From the NCBI GenBank assembly GCA_947095585.1, contig OX352763.1:50448329-50512328 (forward strand): 64,000 bases of DNA, in the 5' to 3' direction. Positions within the stretch are counted from its first letter, which is position 1. The number at the start of each line of letters is the position of its first letter. The notes under the pieces were generated by a model that did not search any database, was not told the origin of the DNA, and saw only the letters and a list, made by a program, of their open reading frames with translations. The position numbers and the translations under genes were made by a program. Origin of the DNA: Nephrocerus scutellatus. Lineage: Eukaryota; Arthropoda; Insecta; Diptera; Pipunculidae. Positions 10,969 to 21,205 of the stretch are shown here, piece after piece.

Positions 10969-10999
10969 TATAAGTTGTCTAGGGATATTCTTGGTGGGT

Positions 11000-11400
11000 T
11001 GGAAACTGGTTAAACACTTTCCCTGAACTGTATATTAAAGTGGAAGAGTGAAAATGGTTTATTTTTTAAATATTTATCGTGGTTTCGTGGAAGCATTAAT
11101 ATTTTTAAGAAATCGTTCGCAATAATACCGTCAAAATTTTGGCTGGCATCACCGTTCAAAACGTTGAAAGGATGTGAGATTTTAATTGAGTCCTCATTAG
11201 ATTGGAAGAGCAGAGTTTCAGTAGTACTACTAGAACTGTTAATTTTTCGCCACCCATCATATTTATGGGCGAATTTGTCGAATTTTTTATGATACTAATT
11301 TCAGCTCCAGTATCAATAACTAAATTCCTGCACTTTCCATTCTCGAAGGGGATTCTTATCATATATAGGTCGTTATTGGGAATGAGAGTATTTTAATAGA
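11000..11400 (-). pseudogene. Gypsy (17.6/297-type) protease relic
   Basis: The minus strand reads IRIPFENGKCRNLVIDTGAEISIIKN, with the DTGA active-site motif of a retroviral-type aspartic protease. Downstream, in another frame, a GIIANDFLKNINAS-like block resembles the flap/C-terminal region just before RT. The frame is broken at about 11215 and 11150. It belongs to the same element as gag (right) and env (left). RT, RNase H and integrase are missing between 11000 and 10290. Confidence 0.65.
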
Positions 11401-12290
11401 AAACTAAATTTTTAGTTTCTCGTCGTGGACATGGTCTGGAACTACTAGCCGTTGAGTTGCCATTCTCTTCCTCACGACAATAATCTTTTCTCTTATTTCT
11501 GCTATTTTTTTTAGAGACGTGGTGTAGGTTCACTTGTCGTCTATCGTTGAAATGTCCCTCGTTATTATATCTACGAGTATTGCCATTGCTGAAGGGATTT
11601 TTATTTGAATGTCTGAGCTGGTTATTTTAATTTATATTTTCGGGAGTATTATTATGTTCGTATGTGGATTATGTATGCCTGTGGATTTAGTCTTGAATGC
11701 GATATTTTAAGTCTACATTCACTTTGCGTGTGGTATGGCTTAGCCTAAGTGATTGGTCAAGTGCGTAAGCTATTGCCAGTTTTAGATTATTGGTGTTATG
11801 GGCTTTACTAGAATTTTCAGTTTGGTTTCTAATCCCATCTTCGAAGGTTTTTAAGGCCAACTCGTGATTTTCTAGGAAAAGTCTTTAGTAATAGTTTTTT
11901 CATTTGTGCTGTCATATATTGCTGAGGCGAGGGATAGGAGTCGTTTAGAGAGTCTGTCGCCAAACTCTTGTACATTCTCTTTTGATCCTTGGTCGCTAGG
12001 AGCTTATTTTGAGCCGAAGATCGCAACCTATGTTCATTGAACTTGGATTCTAGTTCAGGCACTAATTCCTTCCATTTGCATAATTTTCTGTGTTGGACCA
12101 GCTCAAAGGCTGCTCCTTGTAGTCGTGTTTTTACAATATTGATGAAAAGGGTGTGTTGAACTTCATCCCTTAAGTACGAAAAAAGGGTGTTGCAGCATGA
12201 CACAAATTTTCTTAGTTCGACTGGGCTACCGTCGAACTTGTTTATTATGATGATGTTATTTCTTTGCTGGTTTTTGTTTGTTGCTCCCTT
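11401..12290 (-). pseudogene. Gypsy (17.6/297-type) gag relic
   Basis: The clearest stretch, 12203-11829 on the minus strand (FSYLRDEVQHTLFINIVKTRLQG onward), matches the capsid region of errantivirus gag. Weaker pieces continue through 11401 in changing frames. It would form the capsid of the retroelement. The N-terminus and zinc region are not clear. Confidence 0.6.
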
Positions 12291-12455
12291 ATTGGATGCT
12301 GAATACTGGTTGCTCGATGTGAATTGTGAATGCTGAATGCTGTTAAATGCTGATTGCTTTGGTGAAAGCTGAATTCTGGTGAATGCTGAGTGTTGGTTGA
12401 TGCATGCTGCAGATAATGCTGAATGCTGAGTGCTGGTTGCCAGGTATGCTTCGCG
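12291..12455. repeat. Imperfect GCTGAATGCTG repeats
   Basis: The motifs TGCTGAATGCTG, TGCTGATTGCT and TGAATGCTGAGTGCTG recur about ten times in 165 bases, next to the gag relic. This looks like a degenerate expansion within the gag leader. Confidence 0.7.
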
Positions 12456-13081
12456 CCCTATAGCTGGAAATTACGACCTGGTCCTTACCGTTGCCTACAG
12501 TCTGCCGTTTGCTTCTTATGTTCGTAGGTCTTCGAAATCACTTTCACTCTTTTCACTTTTTACTTTTCTGGTTCTTGTAAAAATTTTTGTTTACTAGTAG
12601 TTCAACACCGTTTGAATTGGTTAGGATGAACGTAGTCACCTTGTATAGTTTGTACGGGAAGGTGGTCCAATCAAGGTCTACGGGCAATGACGGTCAGTGT
12701 AGTTTCGGCCTAACTAATGCGAAGTTAGTTTAGTTTTTGAACAGAAATGAGAGAGAGGATTGAAAAAACAACTTTGAAATACTTCAAGTTCAAATATCTA
12801 TCAAATTTCGAAATGAAAACAAACAAAAACGAAATTCAGTGTTTCTGATCTTATTTGCAGAAAAAAGAAAATCTGTGTAAGTATTGCATTTTTATTTGTT
12901 CTATTATTTTTGTTTGTTGAATTAGATGCTCTATACATTTGGATATATAGTTCACTTATTTTTTCAAAAAAAATTTGTCGTATTTTTCTTAAAAAATTAC
13001 TTATGTATGATTGCTCATGAAATTGGGTAATCACGGTCACATGACCGTCATTATAATTTGTATTTTAAATTAAATTTTAGG

Positions 13082-13676
13082 ATGGCTAAAAACCGCAAAC
13101 GAACCAACCAACCGTTCCTTGGACTTCGTTTTCGTCCGTTGCATTACGCCACAAGCTATTGCAACTAATAAGGCTTCAAGGCCAAGGCGTCTTAAACTTC
13201 ATTCGTCTGTTTTGACAGCAACGTCAATGAAGGAAATTTTACTTGAAAAAGAAAAGAAAAAAGAAATAAAAATTTCAAAAACCAAGAATAAGGTCGAAAA
13301 GCATAAACGTAAAATATTAACAGAAAGCACTGACGAAAATGTTGTGGCTCAAAACAACAATAGCCGTATTTTGATTGCCGAGGAATAAGGAATTACAACA
13401 ACAATTGCACTGTCGAATTCCTTCTTTGGAATTTGAAAACCTGCTGTTTGGCTGGTTTTGACATTCGATTCCTAATTCCTCGGCAAATAAAATACAGCTA
13501 ATGATGATATTGAGAATGAGACAGTCCAAAATAAATGTTTGGTCTGTAATGATTTTGGAAGAAACAACGAGTTATGGTTTCGCTGCACTTTGCGTGGGAG
13601 GTGGGCACATGCAGAGTGTTCAGGATGGGAGTCACCAAAAGGGTATAAATGTGATATGTGTATCTAGTATTTTGCT
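13082..13676 (+). pseudogene. Pogo transposase C-terminal zinc-finger region, split by a MITE
   Basis: The coding region has an Arg/Lys-rich stretch (ASRPRRLKLHSSVLTATSM, then KEKKKEIK) followed after the MITE by CLVCNDFGRNNELWFRC...HAECSGW...CDMC. That Cys/His pattern is the PHD-like finger found at the C-terminus of many insect pogo transposases. The reading frame before the MITE continues in the same frame after it if the insertion and one TA are ignored, ending in a stop near 13674. The catalytic part is absent, so the remnant cannot transpose. Confidence 0.7.
13363..13498. mobile_element. 136-bp MITE with about 30-bp inverted repeats and TA target
   Basis: The left arm from 13363 (GCCGTATTTTGATTGCCGAG) and the right arm ending at 13498 are reverse complements over about 32 bases with a few mismatches. 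TA lies on both sides (13361-13362, 13499-13500). Size, inverted repeats and TA duplication fit a Tc1/mariner or pogo-mobilised MITE. It has no coding capacity. Confidence 0.85.
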
Positions 13677-13996
13677 TAAGTATGTCATAAGATATAAGTT
13701 TTTTATTTATAATTTAATTAAAAATTGAATTATATGTATTTTAAGTTTTATTTTGTCAGTTATATTTGAAGTAAATTTGACCGTGATTAGCCGTGTTCAT
13801 GATGGTCAAGTTGAATTTTTTTTAAAACTGTTTTTTTCTAAAATTATATATGATAGAAGATTTGTTTTTTTTAGAAACGTTAAGAAATAATTAATTTATG
13901 CTTTGTGTTTGAAATAAATAAAATAAAACAAAATTTAAAGTGGGTTTTCAAACTTTTCCCTTAAGTGACCGTCATTCGACCACCTTACCCTACACA

Positions 13997-14153
13997 TGTT
14001 TGAACGCAGTCATATGACTGTAACATTTCCGATTCTTTTTCTTTATCCTTCTTCTACTTCCGACTTCAGACAAAAACATCAGACATTACATCTTCTTTTA
14101 AATATACAAAATAGATCTTTTATTTTCTTCTGCAATCAACGAATATCCCAACA
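13997..14153 (+). repeat. Copia 5' LTR
   Basis: A 157-bp stretch from TGTTTGAACG to CCCAACA, directly before a primer-binding site typical of copia. The short LTR with TG...CA ends is usual for the family. No 3' LTR was found. Confidence 0.6.
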
Positions 14154-14170
14154 GGTTATGGGCCAGGATT
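14154..14170 (+). other. Copia primer-binding site
   Basis: GGTTATGGGCCAGGATT immediately follows the LTR. Drosophila copia uses GGTTATGGGCCCAG here, pairing with an internal fragment of initiator tRNA-Met. Confidence 0.75.
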
Positions 14171-14379
14171 GTAGAAGTGCAGTCTGCAAAATAATTAATC
14201 AAGTTGTATATTAAATATAAAGAATTAAATAAAGGTTGCATACAGTGAAATTGCTCTTTGATAAATTGAACAATGGTAATTATTCAAACTGCAAATTGCT
14301 CCTTCGAAAGCAGCATCTATGGAAGAAGGTTATAGAACAAACATGACCAGAGCATATTCCAACGTCAGAAACGAATACA

Positions 14380-15117
14380 TGTGGGACTTGTGGGAAAAAC
14401 TTTCCCTGCATCCATTACATGTTCCGTTATCGTAGTATTTTCATATCATTATCTTTATAATTATCTGTATATTAATAACATATCTTTTATTATATGCGTC
14501 ATTAGAATTACTCATGCACTCATGCATTTTTTTTGCAAGTCCCTCTATTTCAGATATGTTGCGCAGTCGCCGTCGCAGCAGCGGTACCCTGTCAACGAAA
14601 TTCTTGAGTATCAGATTGCGACATATGCATTGTTTCGTTTGTAGGTCGGCTGAATCATCCCACGGGTGATTGTCGCGCATTTAGTACTAAGTACTACCTA
14701 CTTGCCGATAAATAGGCGAGTCAGCACAGGTTGTTGACAATTACAAGGAATGACACCAGCAAAGCTACTCGTCGCCGTTACGGGTGTGTGCGGCATCGGA
14801 TTACTGCTGACCGGACTGCTGAAACTGTGGACATGGTACCGGCTGCTAAAGGCACTGCATGTGTGGGACCTGCTATGAAGATTTGAACGAAGGTGACTGC
14901 GAAAAAGAAGAGGAGTTCGTTTTGATTTTTATAACTGGTCGGTTGCGCTAGTCGGCACAAATTTTCGATTATTAAGATTGTCAATTTCTTTTAAAGGAGA
15001 ATTCATATAAGTAGTTTTAGCTTTCTTTCTTTCTTTTTGTATTAAATATATTTTACCGAAAAATTAAAATACCCAGTGTTCTATTCTTTTCGTAACAAAT
15101 TTATGATGATCTCTACA
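14380..15117 (+). repeat. 5' LTR of gypsy B
   Basis: It starts TGTGGGACTTGTGGG and ends GATGATCTCTACA. Relative to the 3' LTR it lacks 12 bases near 14575 (GTTCTTAGGTCG in the other copy) and has an extra TTTC unit pair near 15025. A polyadenylation-like TTAAATATATT region is near 15050. Confidence 0.93.
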
Positions 15118-15119
15118 TA

Positions 15120-15137
15120 TGGGGGCTCAACCGGGAT
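15120..15137 (+). other. Primer-binding site of gypsy B
   Basis: TGGGGGCTCAACCGGGAT follows the LTR after two bases. It is close to the TGGGGGCTCG-CCGGGAT site that pairs with the 3' end of tRNA-Pro in other retroelements. The tRNA assignment is inferred. Confidence 0.7.
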
Positions 15138-15234
15138 CCTACCGGAAATTAAATAGTTATTGATCTCTTAATTTCGCGAAAAGTAACGAATTAGTCGGTT
15201 GGTAAAAGTAATTTAATGTTGGGCTAAAAGTATT

Positions 15235-15620
15235 GATAAGAAAGTAAAGAAGTAAAGTGGAGACGTTAAAGGCAAAGAGGTAAAGTGGTTTGATAATAAG
15301 CAAAGAAGACAGAGAGACGAGAAAGAGCTGATAAGAAGGTAAAGAAGTGAAGTGGAGAGGCAAAAGGCAAAAAGTAAAGTGGAGTGATAAGAAGCAAAGA
15401 AGACAAAGAGACAAGAAGTAAAGATATTAAAAAGAATAAGAGGCGAAGAAAGTGAAAGTGAAGCAAAGAGGGTGGTGTGGTGATAAGAGGACAGAGAGAC
15501 GAGAAAGAACTAATAAGAAGGTAAAGAAGTGAAGTAGAGTGAAAAAGAATAAAGAAGACAGAGGGACAAGAAGTAAAGAAATTAAAAAGAATAAGCGGCG
15601 AAGAAAGTGAAAAGATAATA
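15235..15620 (+). repeat. Purine-rich imperfect repeats in the gypsy B leader
   Basis: AAGAAGTAAAGTGGAG- and GAGACGAGAAAG-type units recur over almost 400 bases between the primer-binding site and the gag start. The strand is almost pure A/G. It is untranslated on the plus strand. Open frames on the minus strand are a product of the base bias. Confidence 0.75.
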
Positions 15621-15648
15621 CGTTAAAAAATCGAAAGTGCGTGCCTGA

Positions 15649-18600
15649 ATGGACGCTCTGCAAAATCTGACCGTTCGACAGTTACGAGCATTCCTAAAAA
15701 AACGGGGCTTGTCTGGCCGGTACAACGTCAAAAGTGATCTGGTGAGCCGAGTCTACGACGCATTTAAAGAAGGCGATTTTAAAATTGAGGACGTATTAAA
15801 CGCCGAAGAGAAAGAAGACGAGCAAGCGACCACGAGCGAAAACCAACAGAGCACCGATCAGGAAGAAACTCCAGAAACAAAGGACGTATTAAACGCCGAA
15901 GATGAAGAAGTCGAGCAAGCGACAACGCGAGAAACCCAACATAGCACCGATCTTCAGGAAGAAACTCAAGACAAGGAACATACAGAAGAAGAAACGATGG
16001 CCAGCAAAAATAATTTCGTCTTTCGCGACGTCGAAGAGTCAGTAGAGCAGTTTTCAGGAGAAGGGGGAAAAGACTACACCAAATGGGTGGGAGAATTCGA
16101 CCCTATTTCGACCGCATGTGAGTGGAATGACATCCAAAAGTACCTCTATGCACGCAGGCTACTGAGAGGAGCAGCTAAACTAGCCGTGGAAGCCACTGGC
16201 GGTGTCACAGATTGGAGCAAACTTAAACGATTTCTGTCAAAGGAATTTGGAAAGAAGATTTCTAGTATCGAAGTTCACAAACAATTAGAGTCTAGGAAGA
16301 AAAATTCATCCGAAAGTCTGTTGGAGTATTTGTACGTTATGGCGCAGATCAGCAGCAAAGGTGAAGTGGACGAGGCCTCCCTGATTGATTATATAATCAA
16401 TGGAATTATAGATACAGTGGGCAATAAAACAATACTGTACGAAGCAACAACGCTTGAAGAGCTGAAAGTCAAACTGGAGATATATAAAAAAATGCAGCGC
16501 CAAATACCGAAGCAGAGAGTTGAAACGAGAAATACTAACAGCCGAATGATGACACCTTCAAGAGGACCATCGGCAACAAGACGATGTCACAACTGCGGTT
16601 CAATATCGCACTTAGCGCAAAATTGTCCGGATAAAGCAAAGGGTGCGCGCTGTTTCAAATGCAATCAGTTAGGCCACATATCGCCGAACTGCCCAGTAAA
16701 AAGCGAAGCAAGTTCATCATCTAGGGAAATACGTCAAGTGAGGTGCATCTACTCAGAAGATACCCATATATCGGTCGATATCAGAGGAAAGTCCTACTAT
16801 GCATTTGTTGATAGTGGAAGTGATGTCTCTGTTATTCACGAGACATTCATAAAGAAAATAGGAGAAAAATATGACCAGAAGAAAATGATACTTAGAGGAT
16901 TTGGGGATCACCCTAGAAAAACACTTGGATCATGTGTTTTAAAGTTGCAAATTGGATCGGATGAACATTTAGTTCGTTTTGAGGTAATTCCAGATAGTTG
17001 GATAGCAGATAAAATTTTATTGGGAAGAAATTTTCTAAGAAAAATCGAATTGCGTTTAGACCATGGGAAAATAAAGATTGTGGAAACGAGAGAAAAATTG
17101 AAGACTTATAATCTAGAGGAGAACAATGTGTTTGATATTGAAGTTGAGAGTGAAAAACCATTCGAAAATTTAACTAACGATCAATTGGGTGACAAAGACT
17201 TCCAGTGGGATATCACTAGACTCATTGCTAAGTATTCGCCAAAGAAAGTTGACAAGTCGTGCATAAGCTTGAGAATAGAATTAGAAGACGACAAGCCAGT
17301 TTATCAGAAGCCACGTAGACTCGCGCCTAAAGAAAGGGAAGTCGCGAATATCCAAGTAGATGAATGGCTAAGAGACGGAATTGTTCAAGCAAGTAAATCT
17401 GACTATGCCAGTCCGATAGTCCTGGTGAAAAAGAAGGACGATACCTATCGGCTGTGTGTTGATTATCGTCTATTAAATCGCAAAATCGTCAAGGATCGGT
17501 ACCCCCTTCCGTTGATTGAAGATGTGCTGGAAAGTTTATTCAAAGCCGAAGTATTTTCTAAACTAGATCTACGGAATGGATTCTTTCACGTGGACGTCGA
17601 TGAGCAAAGCCGAAAATACACATCTTTCGTGACACCAGATGGCCAATATGAATTTCTGAAATGTCCTTTTGGACTCTGCAATTCGCCGTCGGTATTCCAA
17701 AGATTCATTAACACAGTATTTCATGATTTGGTGCGTGAGGGATATGTGTCAATTTATATGGACGACCTGATTATACCTAGCAAAACGGAAGAGGAGAATT
17801 TAGAAAAGTTGCTAGTTGTGCTAAGCGTCGCTGCAGAAAATGGAATGTGTATCAAGTGGGAGAAGTGCTCGTTTCTAAAACGTTCCATAGAATTTTTGGG
17901 GCATGTGATGGGGCAAGGTGAAATTCGACCATCGAATGACAAAATAAAAGCAGTCAATGGATTTCCGGAACCGAACAGCGTAAAGGCGGTGCAAAGTTTC
18001 TTGGGACTTACTGGATTTTTCCGCAAATTCGTACAAAATTATTCAGGAATAGCAAAGCCGTTAACTGATCTCCTCAAGAAAGATGCCGTATACAATTTTG
18101 GGGCAGACGAAAGGGTGGCGTTCCAGACACTAAAGGACCTACTCTGCAGTGATCCAGTTTTAAAACTATTTGATCCAGAGTTGGATACTGAACTGCACAC
18201 GGACGCTAGCTTCTCAGGATATGGAGGAGTACTGCTGCAAAAACATGACGTAAGTTTCCATCCTGTATTTTATATGAGCTTTAAGGCAACGGAGGCCGAG
18301 AAGAATTATACCAGTTATGAGCACGAGGTGCTCGCCATAATTAAATGTCTGCGCAAGTTGAGGGTCTACTTACTAGGCTTGAGGTTTAGCATAGTGACGG
18401 ACTGCAAAGCCTTTCAGGCAACCATGATGAAAAGAGATCTTTGTCCCCGAGTGGCGCGATGGGCTATTATGTTGCAGGAGTATGACTGTGATGTTGTACA
18501 TCGTTCGGGAACAGCTATGTGTCATGTCGACGCACTTAGCCGATTTCCATCCATATTAAAGATCGATGATGGGATATTGTATCGTGTCCGAAGAGCTCAA

Positions 18601-18780
18601 GAACGCGACGAGCATTGCGAGTTGGTCATGCAAATCCTCAAGCAAAGGTCGTATCAAGACTATGAAGTTCAAACGGACTTCTATACAAGTTTGTTGAAGG
18701 AAGTCAGCGTTTGGTGGTGCCGAAGTCGATGCAGAGGGAAGTTCTCAAGAGTATTCACGAGCAAGGGCACTTCGGCCTAA
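15649..18780 (+). CDS. Gypsy B gag-protease-RT-RNase H polyprotein
   Basis: One uninterrupted frame of 1043 codons from ATG 15649. In order: a SAP-like N-terminal segment (LTVRQLRAFLKKRGL, residues 7-42), two acidic repeats around DVLNAE, the capsid region (about 120-290), and two CCHC knuckles (CHNCGSISHLAQNC and CFKCNQLGHISPNC, about 313-350). Then come an aspartic protease (FVDSGSDVSVI, about 388), reverse transcriptase (LVKKKD...YRLCVDY, YMDD near residue 703) and RNase H with its acidic residues (LHTDAS, SYEHE, VTDCK, HVDALS). Gag and pol are fused without a frameshift, unlike many gypsy elements. The frame is lost at about 18700, where integrase continues in another frame. Confidence 0.93.
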   Translation: MDALQNLTVRQLRAFLKKRGLSGRYNVKSDLVSRVYDAFKEGDFKIEDVLNAEEKEDEQATTSENQQSTDQEETPETKDVLNAEDEEVEQATTRETQHSTDLQEETQDKEHTEEETMASKNNFVFRDVEESVEQFSGEGGKDYTKWVGEFDPISTACEWNDIQKYLYARRLLRGAAKLAVEATGGVTDWSKLKRFLSKEFGKKISSIEVHKQLESRKKNSSESLLEYLYVMAQISSKGEVDEASLIDYIINGIIDTVGNKTILYEATTLEELKVKLEIYKKMQRQIPKQRVETRNTNSRMMTPSRGPSATRRCHNCGSISHLAQNCPDKAKGARCFKCNQLGHISPNCPVKSEASSSSREIRQVRCIYSEDTHISVDIRGKSYYAFVDSGSDVSVIHETFIKKIGEKYDQKKMILRGFGDHPRKTLGSCVLKLQIGSDEHLVRFEVIPDSWIADKILLGRNFLRKIELRLDHGKIKIVETREKLKTYNLEENNVFDIEVESEKPFENLTNDQLGDKDFQWDITRLIAKYSPKKVDKSCISLRIELEDDKPVYQKPRRLAPKEREVANIQVDEWLRDGIVQASKSDYASPIVLVKKKDDTYRLCVDYRLLNRKIVKDRYPLPLIEDVLESLFKAEVFSKLDLRNGFFHVDVDEQSRKYTSFVTPDGQYEFLKCPFGLCNSPSVFQRFINTVFHDLVREGYVSIYMDDLIIPSKTEEENLEKLLVVLSVAAENGMCIKWEKCSFLKRSIEFLGHVMGQGEIRPSNDKIKAVNGFPEPNSVKAVQSFLGLTGFFRKFVQNYSGIAKPLTDLLKKDAVYNFGADERVAFQTLKDLLCSDPVLKLFDPELDTELHTDASFSGYGGVLLQKHDVSFHPVFYMSFKATEAEKNYTSYEHEVLAIIKCLRKLRVYLLGLRFSIVTDCKAFQATMMKRDLCPRVARWAIMLQEYDCDVVHRSGTAMCHVDALSRFPSILKIDDGILYRVRRAQERDEHCELVMQILKQRSYQDYEVQTDFYTSLLKEVSVWWCRSRCRGKFSRVFTSKGTSA

Positions 18781-19688
18781 AGAAGATGGAAGCAATTGTG
18801 AAAAGAGAATACTTCATGCCACGTTTGACAGAAAGGATACAGGGCATAATTTCAAATTGCATTGCCTGTATCCTAGCGGCGAAAAAACTCGGAAAGCAGG
18901 AAGGGTTCTTAAACCCCATTGAGAAAAACGATGTCCCGCTACACACATACCACGTCGATCATCTGGGTCCAATGCCTTCAACCGCAAAAAACTATAAGTA
19001 TTTGTTTGTTGTTGTCGACGCCTTCTCCAAGTTTGTTTGGCTGTACCCGGTGAGAGCAACGACAAGTGAAGAAGTTATAAAGAGGATGGAGTCGCAGTCG
19101 GACGTCTTCGGAGACCCTTACCGCATCGTCTCTGACAAAGGAGCAGCATTTACCTCGAACAATTTTCGGCAGTTCTGCGAAGATCGCCGAATACACCATG
19201 TTCTGGTAACCACTGGAATAGCTCGGGGTAATGGACAAGTCGAACGCATCAATAGAACGATAGTGGTCCTGTTCGGAGTAACTTGCAAGAGTCAGCTAGA
19301 CGTTAGCCTTTCGCAAGCATTACAAGACGCCGCACGAGAGGAGTTCTTCAGTGATCGCCAAGAAATTCGACGAGAAGCTAAGGAGCAGATAAACCACGTC
19401 CAGCAGGAGAATAGAAGGTGCTACGATCGAAGGCGTAAAGAGGCTAGGAAGTATGAAGTCTCCGATTTGGTCGCAATTCAGCGGACTCAGTTTGGCACCG
19501 GGCTTAAGGTTCATCCAAACTTTCTAGGCCCATATGAGGTAACCAAGGTGAAGCGAAATGACCGTTACAAGGTCAAAAAGGTTGGTCAACATGAGGGTCC
19601 GAACATTACATCAACGGCCGCAGATCATATGAAGCCCTGGGCGGCCGATGAAAATACTGAGGATATGGATTCTAGTGAAGAAATCTAG
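18690..19688 (+). pseudogene. Gypsy B integrase, frameshifted and internally deleted
   Basis: The integrase continues the polyprotein in a different frame, overlapping its end near 18700-18780. The zinc-binding HHCC region (HEQGHFG...CIAC), the catalytic Asp in HVDHLG, the Asp in SDKGAAF and the Glu in NGQVERINRT are all present. Directly after the Glu block the sequence jumps to LFGVTC, so roughly 40 residues of the catalytic core are missing. The C-terminal GPYEVTKVKRNDRYKVKKV module is intact. A frameshift plus deletion makes this copy non-autonomous. Confidence 0.88.
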
Positions 19689-19725
19689 GTCGGCTGAGGG
19701 CAGCCGCGTATTCAGGATGGCCGAT

Positions 19726-20466
19726 TGTGGGACTTGTGGGAAAAACTTTCCCTGCATCCATTACATGTTCCGTTATCGTAGTATTTTCATATCATTATCT
19801 TTATAATTATCTGTATATTAATAACATATCTTTTATTATATGCGTCATTAGAATTACTCATGCACTCATGCATTTTTTTTGCAAGTCCCTCTATTTCAGA
19901 TATGTTGCGCAGTCGCCGTCGTTCTTAGGTCGCAGCAGCGGTACCCTGTCAACGAAATTCTTGAGTATCAGATTGCGGCATATGCATTGTTTCGTTTGTA
20001 GGTCGGCTGAATCATCCCACGGGTGATTGTCGCGCATTTAGTACTAAGTACTACCTACTTGCCGATAAATAGGCGAGTCAGCACAGGTTGTTGACAATTA
20101 CAAGGAATGACACCAGCAAAGCTACTCGTCGCCGTTACGGGTGTGTGCGGCATCGGATTACTGCTGACCGGACTGCTGAAACTGTGGACATGGTACCGGC
20201 TGCTAAAGGCACTGCATGTGTGGGACCTGCTATGAAGATTTGAACAAAGGTGACTGCGAAAAAGAAGAGGAGTTCGTTTTGATTTTTATAACTGGTCGGT
20301 TGCGCTAGTCGGCACAAATTTTCGATTATTAAGATTGTCAATTTCTTTTAAAGGAGAATTCATATAAGTAGTTTTAGCTTTCTTTTTGTATTAAATATAT
20401 TTTACCGAAAAATTAAAATACCCAGTGTTCTATTCTTTTCGTAACAAATTTATGATGATCTCTACA
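19726..20466 (+). repeat. 3' LTR of gypsy B
   Basis: 741 bp, near-identical to 14380-15117. It is followed at once by TACA, the target duplication. Distinguishing marks are the extra GTTCTTAGGTCG near 19920 and one fewer TTTC repeat pair near 20380. Confidence 0.93.
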
Positions 20467-20886
20467 TACAACACCAAAGAATATAAAAAAATTGAGGAAT
20501 GGGATGATGCTGATGAACAGGCAAAAGTAACAATTGGTCTTGCTATCGAAGACAATCAGTTGACACACATAGGCAAAGCGTCAGTGGAAACAGCGTTAGA
20601 AACCTGGAATGCAATTAAAAGCTGATACGAAAAGAACACACTGACAAATAAAGTTTATTTGATGCGCTCAATTTGTTATTTGAAATTAAGCGAGGGTGGC
20701 ATTGCACGTATTCATATAAATCAAATGCAGGATTTGTTTGTCAAATGCGACATCGGCGAGGAGGCGTTAACAGATAAGTGGAGCGTGGTATTTTTATTGA
20801 GTAGCTCACCAAGAAGTTACGATACTTTAATTACCAGTTTGGAAACACGACCAGAAGGTGATCTGACTTTTTCAATGGTTCAAGAA

Positions 20887-21205
20887 TAGTATATTACATA
20901 ACGAGCAAGGAAAGTGGAGTATCGTGCGAGGTCGAAGCGGCAATCTAACGAGCACGATGAGCACTTTTCTGCGAGTAATGTACGCTATTTTTCACGCGTC
21001 CAAACCCGTTTTTCTGCTAAATCGAGAGAGAAGCAGAAATGTGAGAATGTGTGTTCGCTGGTACTGCAGTAAATAACAAAGATATGATATGATGAGATAT
21101 GATAACATAACTAGTGTTGTTATGGGCTACTTTCGAAGCTATTTTATAGCGTATGAAACAGTCACTTTCGTCTATGGGCGCGTGAAAAAGGTTAGGTTAT
21201 AGAGG
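20887..21205 (+). repeat. Short interspersed repeat, copy 2, inside copia gag
   Basis: This is homologous to 3755-4097 in reverse orientation. It interrupts copia between the capsid region and the zinc-knuckle region (CFFCKRAGHQKKNC at about 21270). The precise target duplication is unclear; TATAG-like bases occur at both edges. Confidence 0.65.

Larger units (their letters stand above)
12655..13990 (+). mobile_element. Decayed pogo-like element
   Basis: The ends are CGGGAAGGTGGTC (12655) and the complement of GGGTAAGGTGGTC (13978-13990). TA lies outside each end (12653-12654 and 13991-13992), as expected for pogo. Subterminal copies of GACGGTCA/TGACCGTC recur near 12690, 13033, 13780 and 13967. 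The element keeps only the C-terminal end of its protein; the DDE core is lost. A small MITE sits within the remaining gene. Confidence 0.6.
14380..20466 (+). mobile_element. Complete Ty3/gypsy element B (6.1 kb)
   Basis: Two near-identical LTRs (738 and 741 bp) bound a primer-binding site, a purine-rich leader and one long gag-pol frame plus an integrase frame. The target duplication TACA is present on both sides (14376-14379, 20467-20470). It lies inside a copia gag gene. The LTRs differ by a 12-base insertion, a CT-repeat change and only a few substitutions, so the insertion is fairly recent. Confidence 0.95.
14235..20889 (+). pseudogene. Copia gag, split by a gypsy insertion (14235-14379 and 20467-20889)
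   Basis: The first piece has an LFDKLNNGNYSN-type start (the DUF4219 region of copia gag), then a frame change. The second piece from 20471 carries the UBN2-type capsid region (EEWDDADEQAKVTIGLAIED, then ETALETWNAI, a stop, and YLKLSEGGIARIHINQMQDL). The two pieces are separated exactly by the 6.1-kb gypsy element and its 4-bp target duplication, and the frame would run across the empty site. Stops at about 20624 and 20889 and the frame change near 14330 show that it is dead. Confidence 0.85.

Noticed and set aside
15157..15663. Leu/Phe/Ser-rich minus-strand frames before gypsy B gag
   Set aside because: They are the complement of a purine-rich leader, so pyrimidine bias explains the composition.
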